Source: Pseudopelagicola sp.
GTDB lineage: Bacteria > Pseudomonadota > Alphaproteobacteria > Rhodobacterales > Rhodobacteraceae
DNA length: 35,430 nucleotides
NCBI GenBank assembly: GCA_026195905.1
Contig: JAPHRE010000049.1
Span: forward strand, 1 to 35,430
Direction: 5' to 3'
The notes below the pieces were generated by a model. That model was not told where the DNA came from. It saw only the letters and a list, made by a program, of their open reading frames with translations, and searched no databases. The translations under genes and the position numbers were made by a program. Positions 16,660-24,555 of this stretch are shown here, one piece after another. Positions within the stretch are counted from its first letter, which is position 1; each line of letters starts with the position of its first letter.

Positions 16660-16674
16660 CAGTTGATTATTCTG
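16660..16674. promoter_or_regulatory. Lrp/AsnC-type binding site upstream of ssd
   Basis: CAGTTGATTATTCTG matches the E. coli Lrp consensus YAGHAWATTWTDCTR at 13 of 15 positions by my reading. It is a symmetric site with arms CGCAG and CTGCG (16658-16676). It lies in the 119-base gap between asnC and ssd, so the adjacent regulator may control the ssd-atf pair separately from eutBC. Confidence 0.5.
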
Positions 16675-16748
16675 CGTCGTGAGGCAAGTTCAGACACCTT
16701 TTCTGTGGTGGGGTGGCATTCTCTTTTGTGCAAACAGGGGAGAAAGCG

Positions 16749-18224
16749 ATGTGTGAGACAGCTCTTTCGGCACGCGCGGATATTGAAGACAAGGCGCTTG
16801 TGCGGTCTTTTTCTTATATAAACGGCAAATGGTGCGCCGCCCAAAGCGGGGCCGCGTTCAAAGTGACCAACCCGGCCAATGGTGAATTGATCGGGGACGT
16901 CGCAAGCCTTTCGGCAGAAGAATCCTCTGCTGCGGTGGATGCTGCGCAGGCCGCTTTTGAAGATTGGGCAAACCTTTTGCCTCAGGACCGGTCCGCAATT
17001 TTGCGTCGGTGGTTCGAGTTGCAGATTGCCCATAAGGAAGATCTTGCGCGGATCATGGTGCTTGAACAAGGCAAGCCACTTTCAGAGGCGTGTGGCGAGA
17101 TCGACTATGGCGCGGCCTTTGTTGAGTTTTATGCCGAGGAGACCAAGCGCCCCAATATCGAGGGCGTGACAAGTCACCTGCCGGATGCGGAGGTTGAATT
17201 GTGGCGTGAGCCGGTGGGGGTTGCGGCGCTTATCACACCTTGGAATTTCCCGTCTGCGATGTTGACCCGCAAGGCAGCGGCCGCGCTGGCGGCAGGCTGC
17301 ACGGTCGTGGCGCACCCCTCGGCGGAAACACCGTTCAGCGCGCTGGCGCTGGCCGAATTAGCCGAGCGTGCGGGTATTCCCGCAGGTGTATTCAATGTTG
17401 TCACGGGAGATGCGGCGACGGTCGTCAAGCCGTGGACCGAGGACACCCGTGTGCGGGCCTTGTCCTTCACCGGCTCGACGCCGATTGGCAAGCTGCTTTA
17501 TCGCCAGTCAGCCGATACGGTCAAACGGCTGGTGATGGAGCTTGGCGGTCATGCGCCGGTGATTGTGTTCAAGGGCTGTGATCTTGATGTGGCCGTCGAA
17601 GAAACGATCAAGGCGAAGTTCGCCACCAGCGGGCAGGATTGTCTTGGGGCGAACCGGATATTTGTTGAGAAAGACATCTATGACGCATTCTGCGCGCGCT
17701 TTGTGGCGGCCACCCAGGCTCTTGAGGTCGGGACCGGCATGGATGACCCTGATATCGGGCCGTTGATGAACGAAAAAGCCGTTCAAAAGCAGGAAGAGCA
17801 TGTGGGGGATGCGCTGGCCAAAGGGGCCAAGCTGGTCTGTGGGGGCGAGCGTCTGGCGCTGGGGCCGCTCTTTTACGCGCCCACGGTGCTTGTTGATGTG
17901 CCGATGACGGCCAAAATCATGCATGAAGAGACCTTTGGCCCCGTCGCTGCGATTACGCCGTTTGAAACTGAGGATGAGGTTGTGGCGTGGGCCAATGATA
18001 CGGAATACGGCCTTGTGGCGTATCTTCATTGTCACGATCCGCGCCGTATCTATCGGATGAGCCGGTCATTGCAATTCGGGATGGTGGCGGTCAACCGCAC
18101 CAAGGTGACGGGCGCGCCGATCCCCTTTGGTGGGACCAAGCAATCGGGGCTGGGGCGTGAGGGATCGCGTCTTGGCATGGAAGAGTTTACAGAAATCAAA
18201 TACGTCTGCCGCGACTGGGCATAA
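16749..18224 (+). CDS. NAD(P)-dependent semialdehyde dehydrogenase (SSD/DoeC type)
   Basis: A 491-residue aldehyde dehydrogenase with N166 (TPWNFP), general base E264 (MELGGHAP) and nucleophile C298 in SGQDCLGANR. It oxidises a semialdehyde to the acid in the cytoplasm. In ectoine degradation the homologue converts aspartate semialdehyde to aspartate; succinate semialdehyde is the other likely substrate. The usual cofactor lysine in the VxKP motif is replaced: the sequence reads VVAHPSAETP around 187-196. GGGAGAAA supports the ATG at 16749 over one 36 bases upstream. The aminotransferase gene follows after 13 bases, so the two should act in sequence. Confidence 0.85.
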   Translation: MCETALSARADIEDKALVRSFSYINGKWCAAQSGAAFKVTNPANGELIGDVASLSAEESSAAVDAAQAAFEDWANLLPQDRSAILRRWFELQIAHKEDLARIMVLEQGKPLSEACGEIDYGAAFVEFYAEETKRPNIEGVTSHLPDAEVELWREPVGVAALITPWNFPSAMLTRKAAAALAAGCTVVAHPSAETPFSALALAELAERAGIPAGVFNVVTGDAATVVKPWTEDTRVRALSFTGSTPIGKLLYRQSADTVKRLVMELGGHAPVIVFKGCDLDVAVEETIKAKFATSGQDCLGANRIFVEKDIYDAFCARFVAATQALEVGTGMDDPDIGPLMNEKAVQKQEEHVGDALAKGAKLVCGGERLALGPLFYAPTVLVDVPMTAKIMHEETFGPVAAITPFETEDEVVAWANDTEYGLVAYLHCHDPRRIYRMSRSLQFGMVAVNRTKVTGAPIPFGGTKQSGLGREGSRLGMEEFTEIKYVCRDWA

Positions 18225-18237
18225 GAAAGGATATCCA

Positions 18238-19611
18238 ATGCTACGCAACGACCAACTGGAACAATGGGACCGCGAGAATTTTTTCCATCCCTCGACCCAC
18301 CTTGCCCAGCACGCGCGCGGCGAAAGTCCGACCCGTGTCATCCGCACCGCTGAGGGGGTCTTTATCGAGGATCGTGACGGCAACAAACTTCTGGATGCGT
18401 TTGCCGGTCTCTACTGTGTCAATGTCGGCTATGGCCGCCAGGAAATCGCCGAAGCCATCGCCGAGCAGGCGCGGGAGCTGGCCTATTATCATGCCTATGT
18501 CGGTCACGGCACCGAAGCGTCGATTACGCTTTCCAAGATGATCCTCGACCGCGCGCCCAAGAACATGTCGAAGGTCTATTTCGGCCTTGGTGGCTCGGAC
18601 GCGAATGAAACCAACGTCAAACTGATCTGGTATTACAACAACATCCTTGGCCGCCCCGAGAAGAAAAAGATCATCTCGCGTTGGCGCGGTTATCATGGGT
18701 CGGGCCTTGTGACGGGGTCGCTGACCGGGCTGGAGCTGTTCCATAAGAAATTCGACCTTCCGGTGGAGCAGGTAATCCATACCGACGCACCGTATTATTT
18801 CCGTCGCGAGAACCTAGATCAGACCGAGGCAGAATTCGTGGCCGAATGTGTGGCCTCGCTCGAAGAACTGATCGCGCGCGAGGGCGCGGATACCATTGCG
18901 GCCTTTATTGGCGAGCCGGTGCTTGGCACGGGCGGGATCGTGCCGCCGCCTGCGGGCTACTGGGATGCGATTCAGGGCGTGCTCAAGAAACACGACATCC
19001 TGCTTGTCGCGGATGAGGTTGTCACAGGGTTCGGTCGTCTTGGGTCTATGTTCGGGTCCGAGCACTATGGAATTGAGCCGGATATCATCACCATCGCCAA
19101 AGGGTTGACTTCGGCTTATGCGCCGCTGTCGGGTTCGATTGTGGGCGATAAGATGTGGAAAGTGCTTGAACAAGGCACGGATGAGAACGGCCCGATTGGT
19201 CACGGCTGGACCTATTCGGCGCATCCGATTGGGGCGGCGGCCGGTGTTGCCAACCTCAAGCTGCTGGACGAGATGAACCTTGTGTCGAACGCGGGCGAGG
19301 TCGGGGCATATCTCAACAAGGCCATGACCGAGGCGCTGGGCGACCATACCAATGTCGGAGATGTGCGTGGTGAAGGGATGCTCTGCGCGGTTGAGTTCGT
19401 CAAGGACAAGGACAGCCGCACCTTCTTTGATGCGGCGGACAAGATCGGTCCGCAGGTGTCGGAGAAATTGCTTGAACAGGACAAGGTCATCGCGCGGGCG
19501 ATGCCGCAGGGCGACATCCTTGGGTTTGCACCGCCGTTCTGCCTCAGCCGCGAGGAGGCCGATCGCGTGGTCGCCGCAACCGCGCGCGCGGTCAAGACGG
19601 TTCTTGGCTAA
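18238..19611 (+). CDS. Class III aminotransferase, DoeD/Atf type
   Basis: A 457-residue PLP aminotransferase of the omega type. PLP contacts include GSDANE (119-124), D259 in VADE, and the Schiff-base lysine K288 in TIAKGLTS. In ectoine degradation DoeD moves the 4-amino group of 2,4-diaminobutyrate to an acceptor, giving aspartate semialdehyde for the adjacent dehydrogenase. Taurine-pyruvate and other omega-amino acid aminotransferases are close relatives, so the substrate is inferred from context. The start at 18238 has AAGAAAGGA before it. A bidirectional hairpin follows at 19631-19656. Confidence 0.82.
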   Translation: MLRNDQLEQWDRENFFHPSTHLAQHARGESPTRVIRTAEGVFIEDRDGNKLLDAFAGLYCVNVGYGRQEIAEAIAEQARELAYYHAYVGHGTEASITLSKMILDRAPKNMSKVYFGLGGSDANETNVKLIWYYNNILGRPEKKKIISRWRGYHGSGLVTGSLTGLELFHKKFDLPVEQVIHTDAPYYFRRENLDQTEAEFVAECVASLEELIAREGADTIAAFIGEPVLGTGGIVPPPAGYWDAIQGVLKKHDILLVADEVVTGFGRLGSMFGSEHYGIEPDIITIAKGLTSAYAPLSGSIVGDKMWKVLEQGTDENGPIGHGWTYSAHPIGAAAGVANLKLLDEMNLVSNAGEVGAYLNKAMTEALGDHTNVGDVRGEGMLCAVEFVKDKDSRTFFDAADKIGPQVSEKLLEQDKVIARAMPQGDILGFAPPFCLSREEADRVVAATARAVKTVLG

Positions 19612-19630
19612 AGAGCTTGAATCTCAAGGG

Positions 19631-19656
19631 AAGGGCCGACCATTGTGCCGGCCTTT
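19631..19656. terminator. Bidirectional terminator between atf and lrp
   Basis: The 8-base stem AAGGGCCG / CGGCCTTT (one G-T pair) with a 10-base loop lies between convergent genes ending at 19611 and 19663. A-rich and T-rich edges allow use from both strands. Confidence 0.55.
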
Positions 19657-19662
19657 CTCGTT

Positions 19663-20112
19663 TCACAGCACATCGAGAGAAACCTTGACCCGATCCATGA
19701 CGACGGCGGTTTTGAAACGGCTTATATTGGATTCGTCAAAAAAGTAGGTTTGGGTAAACGTCTCGTATTCCTGAATATCCTCGACCGTGAGGATCAGCAC
19801 GAAATCAGCCTCGCCGGTGGTATAGTAGCATTGCTGAACGCAAGGCGCGCTGCGCATACGGCGCTTGAAGGCATCAAGCTGGGCGCGGCTTTCGCGCTCA
19901 AGGATCACCTCGACGATGATCGTCATCTCGCGGCCAAGTTTTGACGGCGAAAGCACGGCAATGTCGCGTTCTATCACGCCGCTTTCGCGCAACCGTTTGA
20001 GACGCTTCTGCACGGCTGGAGCCGAGAGGCCAACCTCGTGGCTGATTGCGTCGGCTGTCAGGCGGGCATCGTTTTGAACGAGTCGTAGTATCTCGAGGTC
20101 TTTGTCATCCAT
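19663..20112 (-). CDS. Lrp/AsnC family regulator of the M20-DAPAL operon
   Basis: A 149-residue Lrp-type protein with the HTH in residues 1-55 (LSAPAVQKRLKRLRESGVI) and a RAM domain in 65-140, including TGEADFVL near 98-105. It is transcribed divergently from the amidohydrolase gene with 129 bases between starts, the classic layout for a local regulator sensing the substrate of the facing operon. It differs from the asnC at 16150, so the two catabolic units probably answer to different inducers. Confidence 0.87.
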   Translation of the reverse strand: MDDKDLEILRLVQNDARLTADAISHEVGLSAPAVQKRLKRLRESGVIERDIAVLSPSKLGREMTIIVEVILERESRAQLDAFKRRMRSAPCVQQCYYTTGEADFVLILTVEDIQEYETFTQTYFFDESNISRFKTAVVMDRVKVSLDVL

Positions 20113-20138
20113 GCGCTGATTTTGATCGCCAAAGTGGC

Positions 20139-20153
20139 ATTTGAAAATGAAAT
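20139..20153. promoter_or_regulatory. Possible Lrp site in the divergent intergenic region
   Basis: ATTTGAAAATGAAAT has ATTT and AAAT ends separated by 7 bases and is the most AT-rich part of the lrp/M20 intergenic region. Lrp family sites are AT-rich and imperfectly symmetric. The evidence is weak beyond location and composition. Confidence 0.25.
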
Positions 20154-20241
20154 TCGTCGCATGAAAGGCGTTTTCGACATTGCGCCGCGCGGGTTTGAGT
20201 TAATCTAGCCCCTAAATCGCATGGGAAGAGATGCTTGGGTG

Positions 20242-21387
20242 ATGGACGGCTTTGAAAAAAGACTGATTGCGCTTCGGCGCGGTTTTCACAAAAGCCCTGA
20301 GATCGGGTTCGACCTCGATGAGACCAAAGCCCGCGTGGCGGATTTTCTGCGTGAACGCGGGCTGGAGGTGCATGAGGGTGCGGGTGTTGTTGCTGTGCTG
20401 CGTGCTGGAAACGGCAATCGCGCCATTGGGCTTCGCGCGGATATGGACGCGCTTGCGATCCATGAACGCGCAAGCCACGACTATATCTCGCAAACCCCCG
20501 GCGCGATGCATGCATGCGGCCATGATGGGCATATGGCGATGCTATTGGGGGCCGCCGAGATACTTGCCGAGCACCGCGATTTTGATGGAACGGTGGTTTT
20601 CCTGTTTCAACCCAATGAGGAGCATGGCCTTGGCGCGCAGGCGATGATCGCTGAAGGCGTGTTGGAGCGGTTCTCCATCGACGAGGTCTATGCGATTCAT
20701 AACCTGCCGGGTGCGCCGCTTGGGCAAGTGTCAACGCGCAAGGGGCTGATTTGCAATAGCGAGAGCCTGTTTGAAGTCCGCATCAAAGGGCAGGGCGGCC
20801 ACGCTTCAATGCCTCATGTTGGCGCAGAGACTCTGACCGTTGGGGCGGAGATAGTGCTTGCCCTTCAGACGGTTGTCGCGCGGAAAATGGCACCGGGGGC
20901 GGGGGCGGTTCTGTCTGTGACGGAATTCCTGACCGATGGGCAGCGCAATGTCCTACCCGGCGAGGCGGTGCTCAAGGGTGATGCCCGCGCACAAGCCCCG
21001 GCAGATCGTGCGGCGCTAGAGGCGCATATGCGTCGCCTTGTTGCGGGGATTGCCGCCGCGCATGGCGTCGATGTCGAGATGCAATTTGATACCGAATTCG
21101 TTGAGACGATCAATGCGCCAGAGCCGGTTGAGGCAGTCTACCGGGCGGCCAAAGCGACCGGCCTTGATCTGGTGCGTGAGCGCCCTTCGATGAGTTTCTC
21201 CGAGGATTTCGCGCATTTTGCCAATGCCGTGCCGGGCTGTTTTCTTCTGATGGGGAACGGCGAGGATGGTCCATACGGGCAGCCGCTCCACTCGGACAGC
21301 TATGATTTCAATGATGCGCTGCTCGCGAAGGGGGCTGCATTTTGGACCGCCCTTGTGCGCGACCGGATGCCGAAACGAAAGGACTGA
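20242..21387 (+). CDS. M20 family amidohydrolase / N-acyl-amino acid deacylase
   Basis: About 381 residues; the ATG at 20221 would add seven. Metal ligands are present: D68 (ADMDA), C92 and H94 in HACGHDGH, E126-E127 (PNEEHGLG), H153 (IHNLPG) and a late His (PLHSDSYDFND). It removes an acyl group from an N-acylated amino acid, releasing the free amine. An M20 enzyme (DoeB2) is known to replace the EutE/DoeB deacetylase for N-acetyl-2,4-diaminobutyrate in some ectoine clusters, which would fit this location; a generic aminoacylase is the alternative. It is the first gene of a four-gene operon, with a 3-base gap to the next. Confidence 0.83.
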   Translation: MDGFEKRLIALRRGFHKSPEIGFDLDETKARVADFLRERGLEVHEGAGVVAVLRAGNGNRAIGLRADMDALAIHERASHDYISQTPGAMHACGHDGHMAMLLGAAEILAEHRDFDGTVVFLFQPNEEHGLGAQAMIAEGVLERFSIDEVYAIHNLPGAPLGQVSTRKGLICNSESLFEVRIKGQGGHASMPHVGAETLTVGAEIVLALQTVVARKMAPGAGAVLSVTEFLTDGQRNVLPGEAVLKGDARAQAPADRAALEAHMRRLVAGIAAAHGVDVEMQFDTEFVETINAPEPVEAVYRAAKATGLDLVRERPSMSFSEDFAHFANAVPGCFLLMGNGEDGPYGQPLHSDSYDFNDALLAKGAAFWTALVRDRMPKRKD

Positions 21388-21390
21388 CCT

Positions 21391-22584
21391 ATGGATGAGG
21401 CATTTGCCCAAGCCAAGCTGACGCATGTTGCGGTCTCCCCGCGAAAAGGCGAGGCCGCGCGCACAGTTTTGACGCGTGATGATTTCACACAAGCCTATGA
21501 TGAGATTGCCCAATGGGAGGGTTACGCGCCGACGCCGCTTGTCTCGTTGTCGGGTTTGGCGGATGAGTTGGGGTTGGCGCAGATTGCCTACAAAGACGAA
21601 GGGCCACGTTTTGGCCTTGGGAGTTTCAAGGCGCTGGGGGGCGCTTATGCGGCTCTACGCGTGCTTCAGCGAGAGATTGCCAAACGGACGGGTCATGATG
21701 TCGCCCTCGCGCCAATCCGTAACGGAGAATACGCCGCGCAATGCAAGGATATTACGCTGGTGTCGGCGACGGACGGCAATCATGGGCGGTCGCTTGCGTG
21801 GGGCTGTCAGAGGTTTGGCGCCCCTTGTCGGATATATATTCACGCGGAGGTCAGCGCGGGACGGGCGCAGGCCATGCGAGACCTCGGGGCCGACGTGGTG
21901 CGGATTGAGGGGGATTATGACGAATCCGTTGCCCGCGCCAAGGCCGAGGCCGAGGTTAATGGCTGGTTCGTGGTTTCCGATACGTCTTGGCCCGGCTATA
22001 GCGCGCCGCCACGGGACGTTATGGCGGGGTATGGTGTGATGGTGCGCGAAGCCTGTGAGGCGCTCTCTCAGCCGCCGACGCATGTCTTCCTGCAAGGCGG
22101 GGTTGGGGGGCTTGCCGCAGCGGTGGCCGCGACCTTGCATCAACATTGGGGAGAGGCCCGCCCGCGTGTTGTCGTGGTTGAGCCGGAATGGGCTGCCTGC
22201 CTGATCGAAAGTGCGCGGCGCGGGACGGCAACGTCGGTTTCGATTGCGGATGAAACCATCATGGCAGGGTTGTCCTGTGGTGAGCCGTCGCAAATGGCAT
22301 GGGAAATCCTTGCGCAAGAGGCCTCTGACTATCTGACGATTCCCGATCTCATTGTCGCGCCGACGGTGCGGCTCCTGGCGCGGGGCGACTGCGGTGATCC
22401 GCAGGTGGAGGCGGGCGAAAGTGCCGTGGCAGGGCTTGCCGCGTTGATTGCAGCGCATGAAGATCCTGCACTGTGGCGCACGCTGGGCCTTGATGCGCAA
22501 TCGCGTGTGTTTCTGATTGGCTCGGAAGGGGTTACGGACCCTGTGATCTTTCGCGAAATCATGGAGGGTGTGCGTCATGGCTGA
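21391..22584 (+). CDS. 2,3-Diaminopropionate ammonia-lyase
   Basis: A 397-residue fold-type II PLP enzyme closely patterned on E. coli DAPAL. The Schiff-base lysine is K80 in RFGLGSFKALGG, the catalytic aspartate of SATDGNHGR is D128, and a second aspartate lies in the VSDTSWPGY motif. The glycine-rich PLP loop is GGVGGLAAAV. DAPAL converts 2,3-diaminopropionate to pyruvate and two ammonia. Keeping both catalytic aspartates makes the reaction class firm, though other 2,3-diamino or 3-hydroxy amino acids could be substrates. The gene is 3 bases after the M20 gene and overlaps the M24 gene by 8 bases, so it is strongly coupled. Confidence 0.88.
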   Translation: MDEAFAQAKLTHVAVSPRKGEAARTVLTRDDFTQAYDEIAQWEGYAPTPLVSLSGLADELGLAQIAYKDEGPRFGLGSFKALGGAYAALRVLQREIAKRTGHDVALAPIRNGEYAAQCKDITLVSATDGNHGRSLAWGCQRFGAPCRIYIHAEVSAGRAQAMRDLGADVVRIEGDYDESVARAKAEAEVNGWFVVSDTSWPGYSAPPRDVMAGYGVMVREACEALSQPPTHVFLQGGVGGLAAAVAATLHQHWGEARPRVVVVEPEWAACLIESARRGTATSVSIADETIMAGLSCGEPSQMAWEILAQEASDYLTIPDLIVAPTVRLLARGDCGDPQVEAGESAVAGLAALIAAHEDPALWRTLGLDAQSRVFLIGSEGVTDPVIFREIMEGVRHG

Positions 22585-23755
22585 GACGCCCATCCGAGGG
22601 TTTGGCGAAGGTGAATATCGCGCCAGAACTGCGCGAGCGCAGAGCAAGATGGCGGCGCAGGGGATCGCAGGGCTTTTGTTGATGACAGAGCCGGATGTGC
22701 GGTATTTTTCCGGCTTTCAAACGCCGTTTTGGCAAAGCCCAACGCGCCCGTGGTTTCTCTTTGTGCCGGTGTCTGGCAAGCCCGTTGCCGTTATCCCCGA
22801 AATTGGCGCGGTCTTGATGCGCACGACCTGGATCGAGGACATCCGCACTTGGAATGCGCCCAACCCAGCCGATGACGGGATCAGCCTTTTGCGTGATCTT
22901 CTTGCGCCTATAGCGGCGCAAAAGGGCAGCATCGCAATGATGATGGGGCATGAAACAAGCCTTCGGATGCCTCTGGCGGAGTATGACCGTTTGCGTGCGG
23001 CCTTGCCGGGGTTGCGGGTGAAAGACGCAACCGCGCTTGTGCAGGGCGCGCGGATGGTCAAATCCGAGGCTGAGATCGACAAGATACGCCATATCTGTTG
23101 CATTGCGTCGCGTTGCTTTGACCGTGTCCCGGAGTTGGTCAGTGCGGGTCAGCCCTTCGAGGAGGTGTTTCGGGCTTTTCGCCGCGAGGCCTTGGCGCAG
23201 GGGGCGGACGACGTGCCATATCTTGTCGGAGGTGCAGAGCAGGGCGGCTATCGTGATGTGATCTCGCCGCCATCGCGACGTCCGATGCAGATTGGCGATG
23301 TTTTCATGCTTGATACGGGCATGACGTGGGATGGATATTTCTGTGATTTTGATCGCAACTATGGGGTTGGCAGGGTGGATGACGCGACGCAGCGCGCCTA
23401 TGAAACCCTGTGGCACGCGACCGAAGCCGGCCTTGCGGCGATCCGTCCCGGCGCAAGCTGCCGCGATGTCTATAGCGCGATGCAGGCGGTGCTTGCGCGT
23501 GGCAAAGAACAGGGCGCAGCGGTTGGGCGGTTTGGTCATGGGCTTGGTATGCAATTGACCGAGGTGCCGTCCATCGCAGCGTTTGACGAGACGGTCCTTC
23601 AGGAAAACATGGTGCTTACGCTTGAGCCATCGCTTGCATACGGGGAGCATCGTCTCATGGTTCATGAAGAGAATATCGTGGTGCGTGCCTCGGGCGCGGA
23701 GGCACTGTCCGTGCGTGCGCCTGAGTGGTTGCCGCTTATCGGAGGGACCAGATGA
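22577..23755 (+). CDS. M24 family metallopeptidase (Xaa-Pro peptidase / DoeA superfamily)
   Basis: A 392-residue pita-bread protein: a creatinase-type N-terminal domain (1-155) and a catalytic domain (160-385). The dinuclear metal set is complete: D246 (LDTG), D257 (FCDFDR), H321 (GHGLG), E350 (LEP) and E364 or E365. Ectoine hydrolase EutD/DoeA belongs to this superfamily, but the N-terminal segment here (SGFQTPFWQS, 45-54) is not the typical EutD one, so I do not name it EutD. Likely roles are ring opening of an ectoine-like cyclic amidine or hydrolysis of a peptide or amide. The start overlaps the lyase gene and the end overlaps the racemase gene by ATGA. Confidence 0.82.
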   Translation: MAETPIRGFGEGEYRARTARAQSKMAAQGIAGLLLMTEPDVRYFSGFQTPFWQSPTRPWFLFVPVSGKPVAVIPEIGAVLMRTTWIEDIRTWNAPNPADDGISLLRDLLAPIAAQKGSIAMMMGHETSLRMPLAEYDRLRAALPGLRVKDATALVQGARMVKSEAEIDKIRHICCIASRCFDRVPELVSAGQPFEEVFRAFRREALAQGADDVPYLVGGAEQGGYRDVISPPSRRPMQIGDVFMLDTGMTWDGYFCDFDRNYGVGRVDDATQRAYETLWHATEAGLAAIRPGASCRDVYSAMQAVLARGKEQGAAVGRFGHGLGMQLTEVPSIAAFDETVLQENMVLTLEPSLAYGEHRLMVHEENIVVRASGAEALSVRAPEWLPLIGGTR

Positions 23756-24510
23756 AACTTGGGTTTGAGGTGGATGGCGGTATCGGCACACGCGCCACGC
23801 TTGGGGTTATTCTCTTGTCGGCGGATGAAACGCTTGAGCCCGAGTTCGCGCGTATGGTCGCGCCGCTGGACGAAGTTGCGCTTTATCATAGCCGTATTCG
23901 AATGGTGAATGAGATACGGGCCGACACACTGGGTCAGATGGAGGCGGATTTGCCCTTGGCAGCGGCGTTGTTGCCGAGGGCGCGAGATTTCGACGTTATC
24001 GGATATGGCTGCACGTCGGCGGCTTCGGTGATCGGTTCCGAAACCGTGGCGCGCACCATTCAAGGGGTTTTCCCCAAAGCCCAAGTGACCGACCCGCTGG
24101 CCGCGATTATTGCGGCAGGGCATCGCTTGGGGATTAAGAAAATCGGCTTTATATCGCCTTATGTCGCTGCGGTTTCGGCGCGGATGCGGGAACGCCTTGA
24201 GGCGGCGGGATTTGAGATTGCCGGTTTTGGATCGTTCGAAGAAGCCGATGATCGCGTTGTGGCACGGATCACCGAAGCCTCAATCGAAGAGGCCGCACTT
24301 TGCATGGCAGAGCACGCGTCCTGTGATGCCATTGTGGCGACCTGCACCAATCTCCGGTGCCTTAATGTGATTGAACGGGTGGAGAAAAAGACCGGGATTA
24401 CAATGCTTTCGAGCAATCAAGCCCTTGGTTGGCATATGTTGCGTCTGGCGGGTGTGCATGCGCCATTGTCGGGGATGGGGCGGCTGTTCAAATGCGATCT
24501 TCAGGGCTAG
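23752..24510 (+). CDS. EutA-like Asp/Glu racemase / maleate isomerase family protein
   Basis: A 252-residue member of the Asp/Glu racemase-arylmalonate decarboxylase-maleate isomerase family. The two catalytic cysteines are C87 (GYGCTSA) and C198 (TCTNLR), placed as expected, and the C-terminal segment LSSNQALGWHMLRLAG (about 215-230) resembles EutA of hydroxyectoine clusters. EutA works with EutB and EutC in hydroxyectoine use, but here it sits at the end of the other operon, coupled to the M24 gene through an ATGA overlap. The chemistry (racemisation, isomerisation or ring attack) cannot be read from the sequence. Confidence 0.75.
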   Translation: MKLGFEVDGGIGTRATLGVILLSADETLEPEFARMVAPLDEVALYHSRIRMVNEIRADTLGQMEADLPLAAALLPRARDFDVIGYGCTSAASVIGSETVARTIQGVFPKAQVTDPLAAIIAAGHRLGIKKIGFISPYVAAVSARMRERLEAAGFEIAGFGSFEEADDRVVARITEASIEEAALCMAEHASCDAIVATCTNLRCLNVIERVEKKTGITMLSSNQALGWHMLRLAGVHAPLSGMGRLFKCDLQG

Positions 24511-24555
24511 AGCCGCGCGGCGACAGATCGCCCGCAAAATCATGTGCCCTGTCCC

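Noticed and set aside
21655-22647. Open frame of 330 codons on the minus strand across the DAPAL gene
   Set aside because: Shadow of a well-conserved PLP enzyme; low-complexity Arg/His/Pro composition.
22559-23791. Long open frame (410 codons) on the minus strand across the M24 gene
   Set aside because: It lies antisense to a gene with full metal ligands and tight operon overlaps; its translation is rich in Arg, His and Pro with no domain, as expected for a high-GC shadow.
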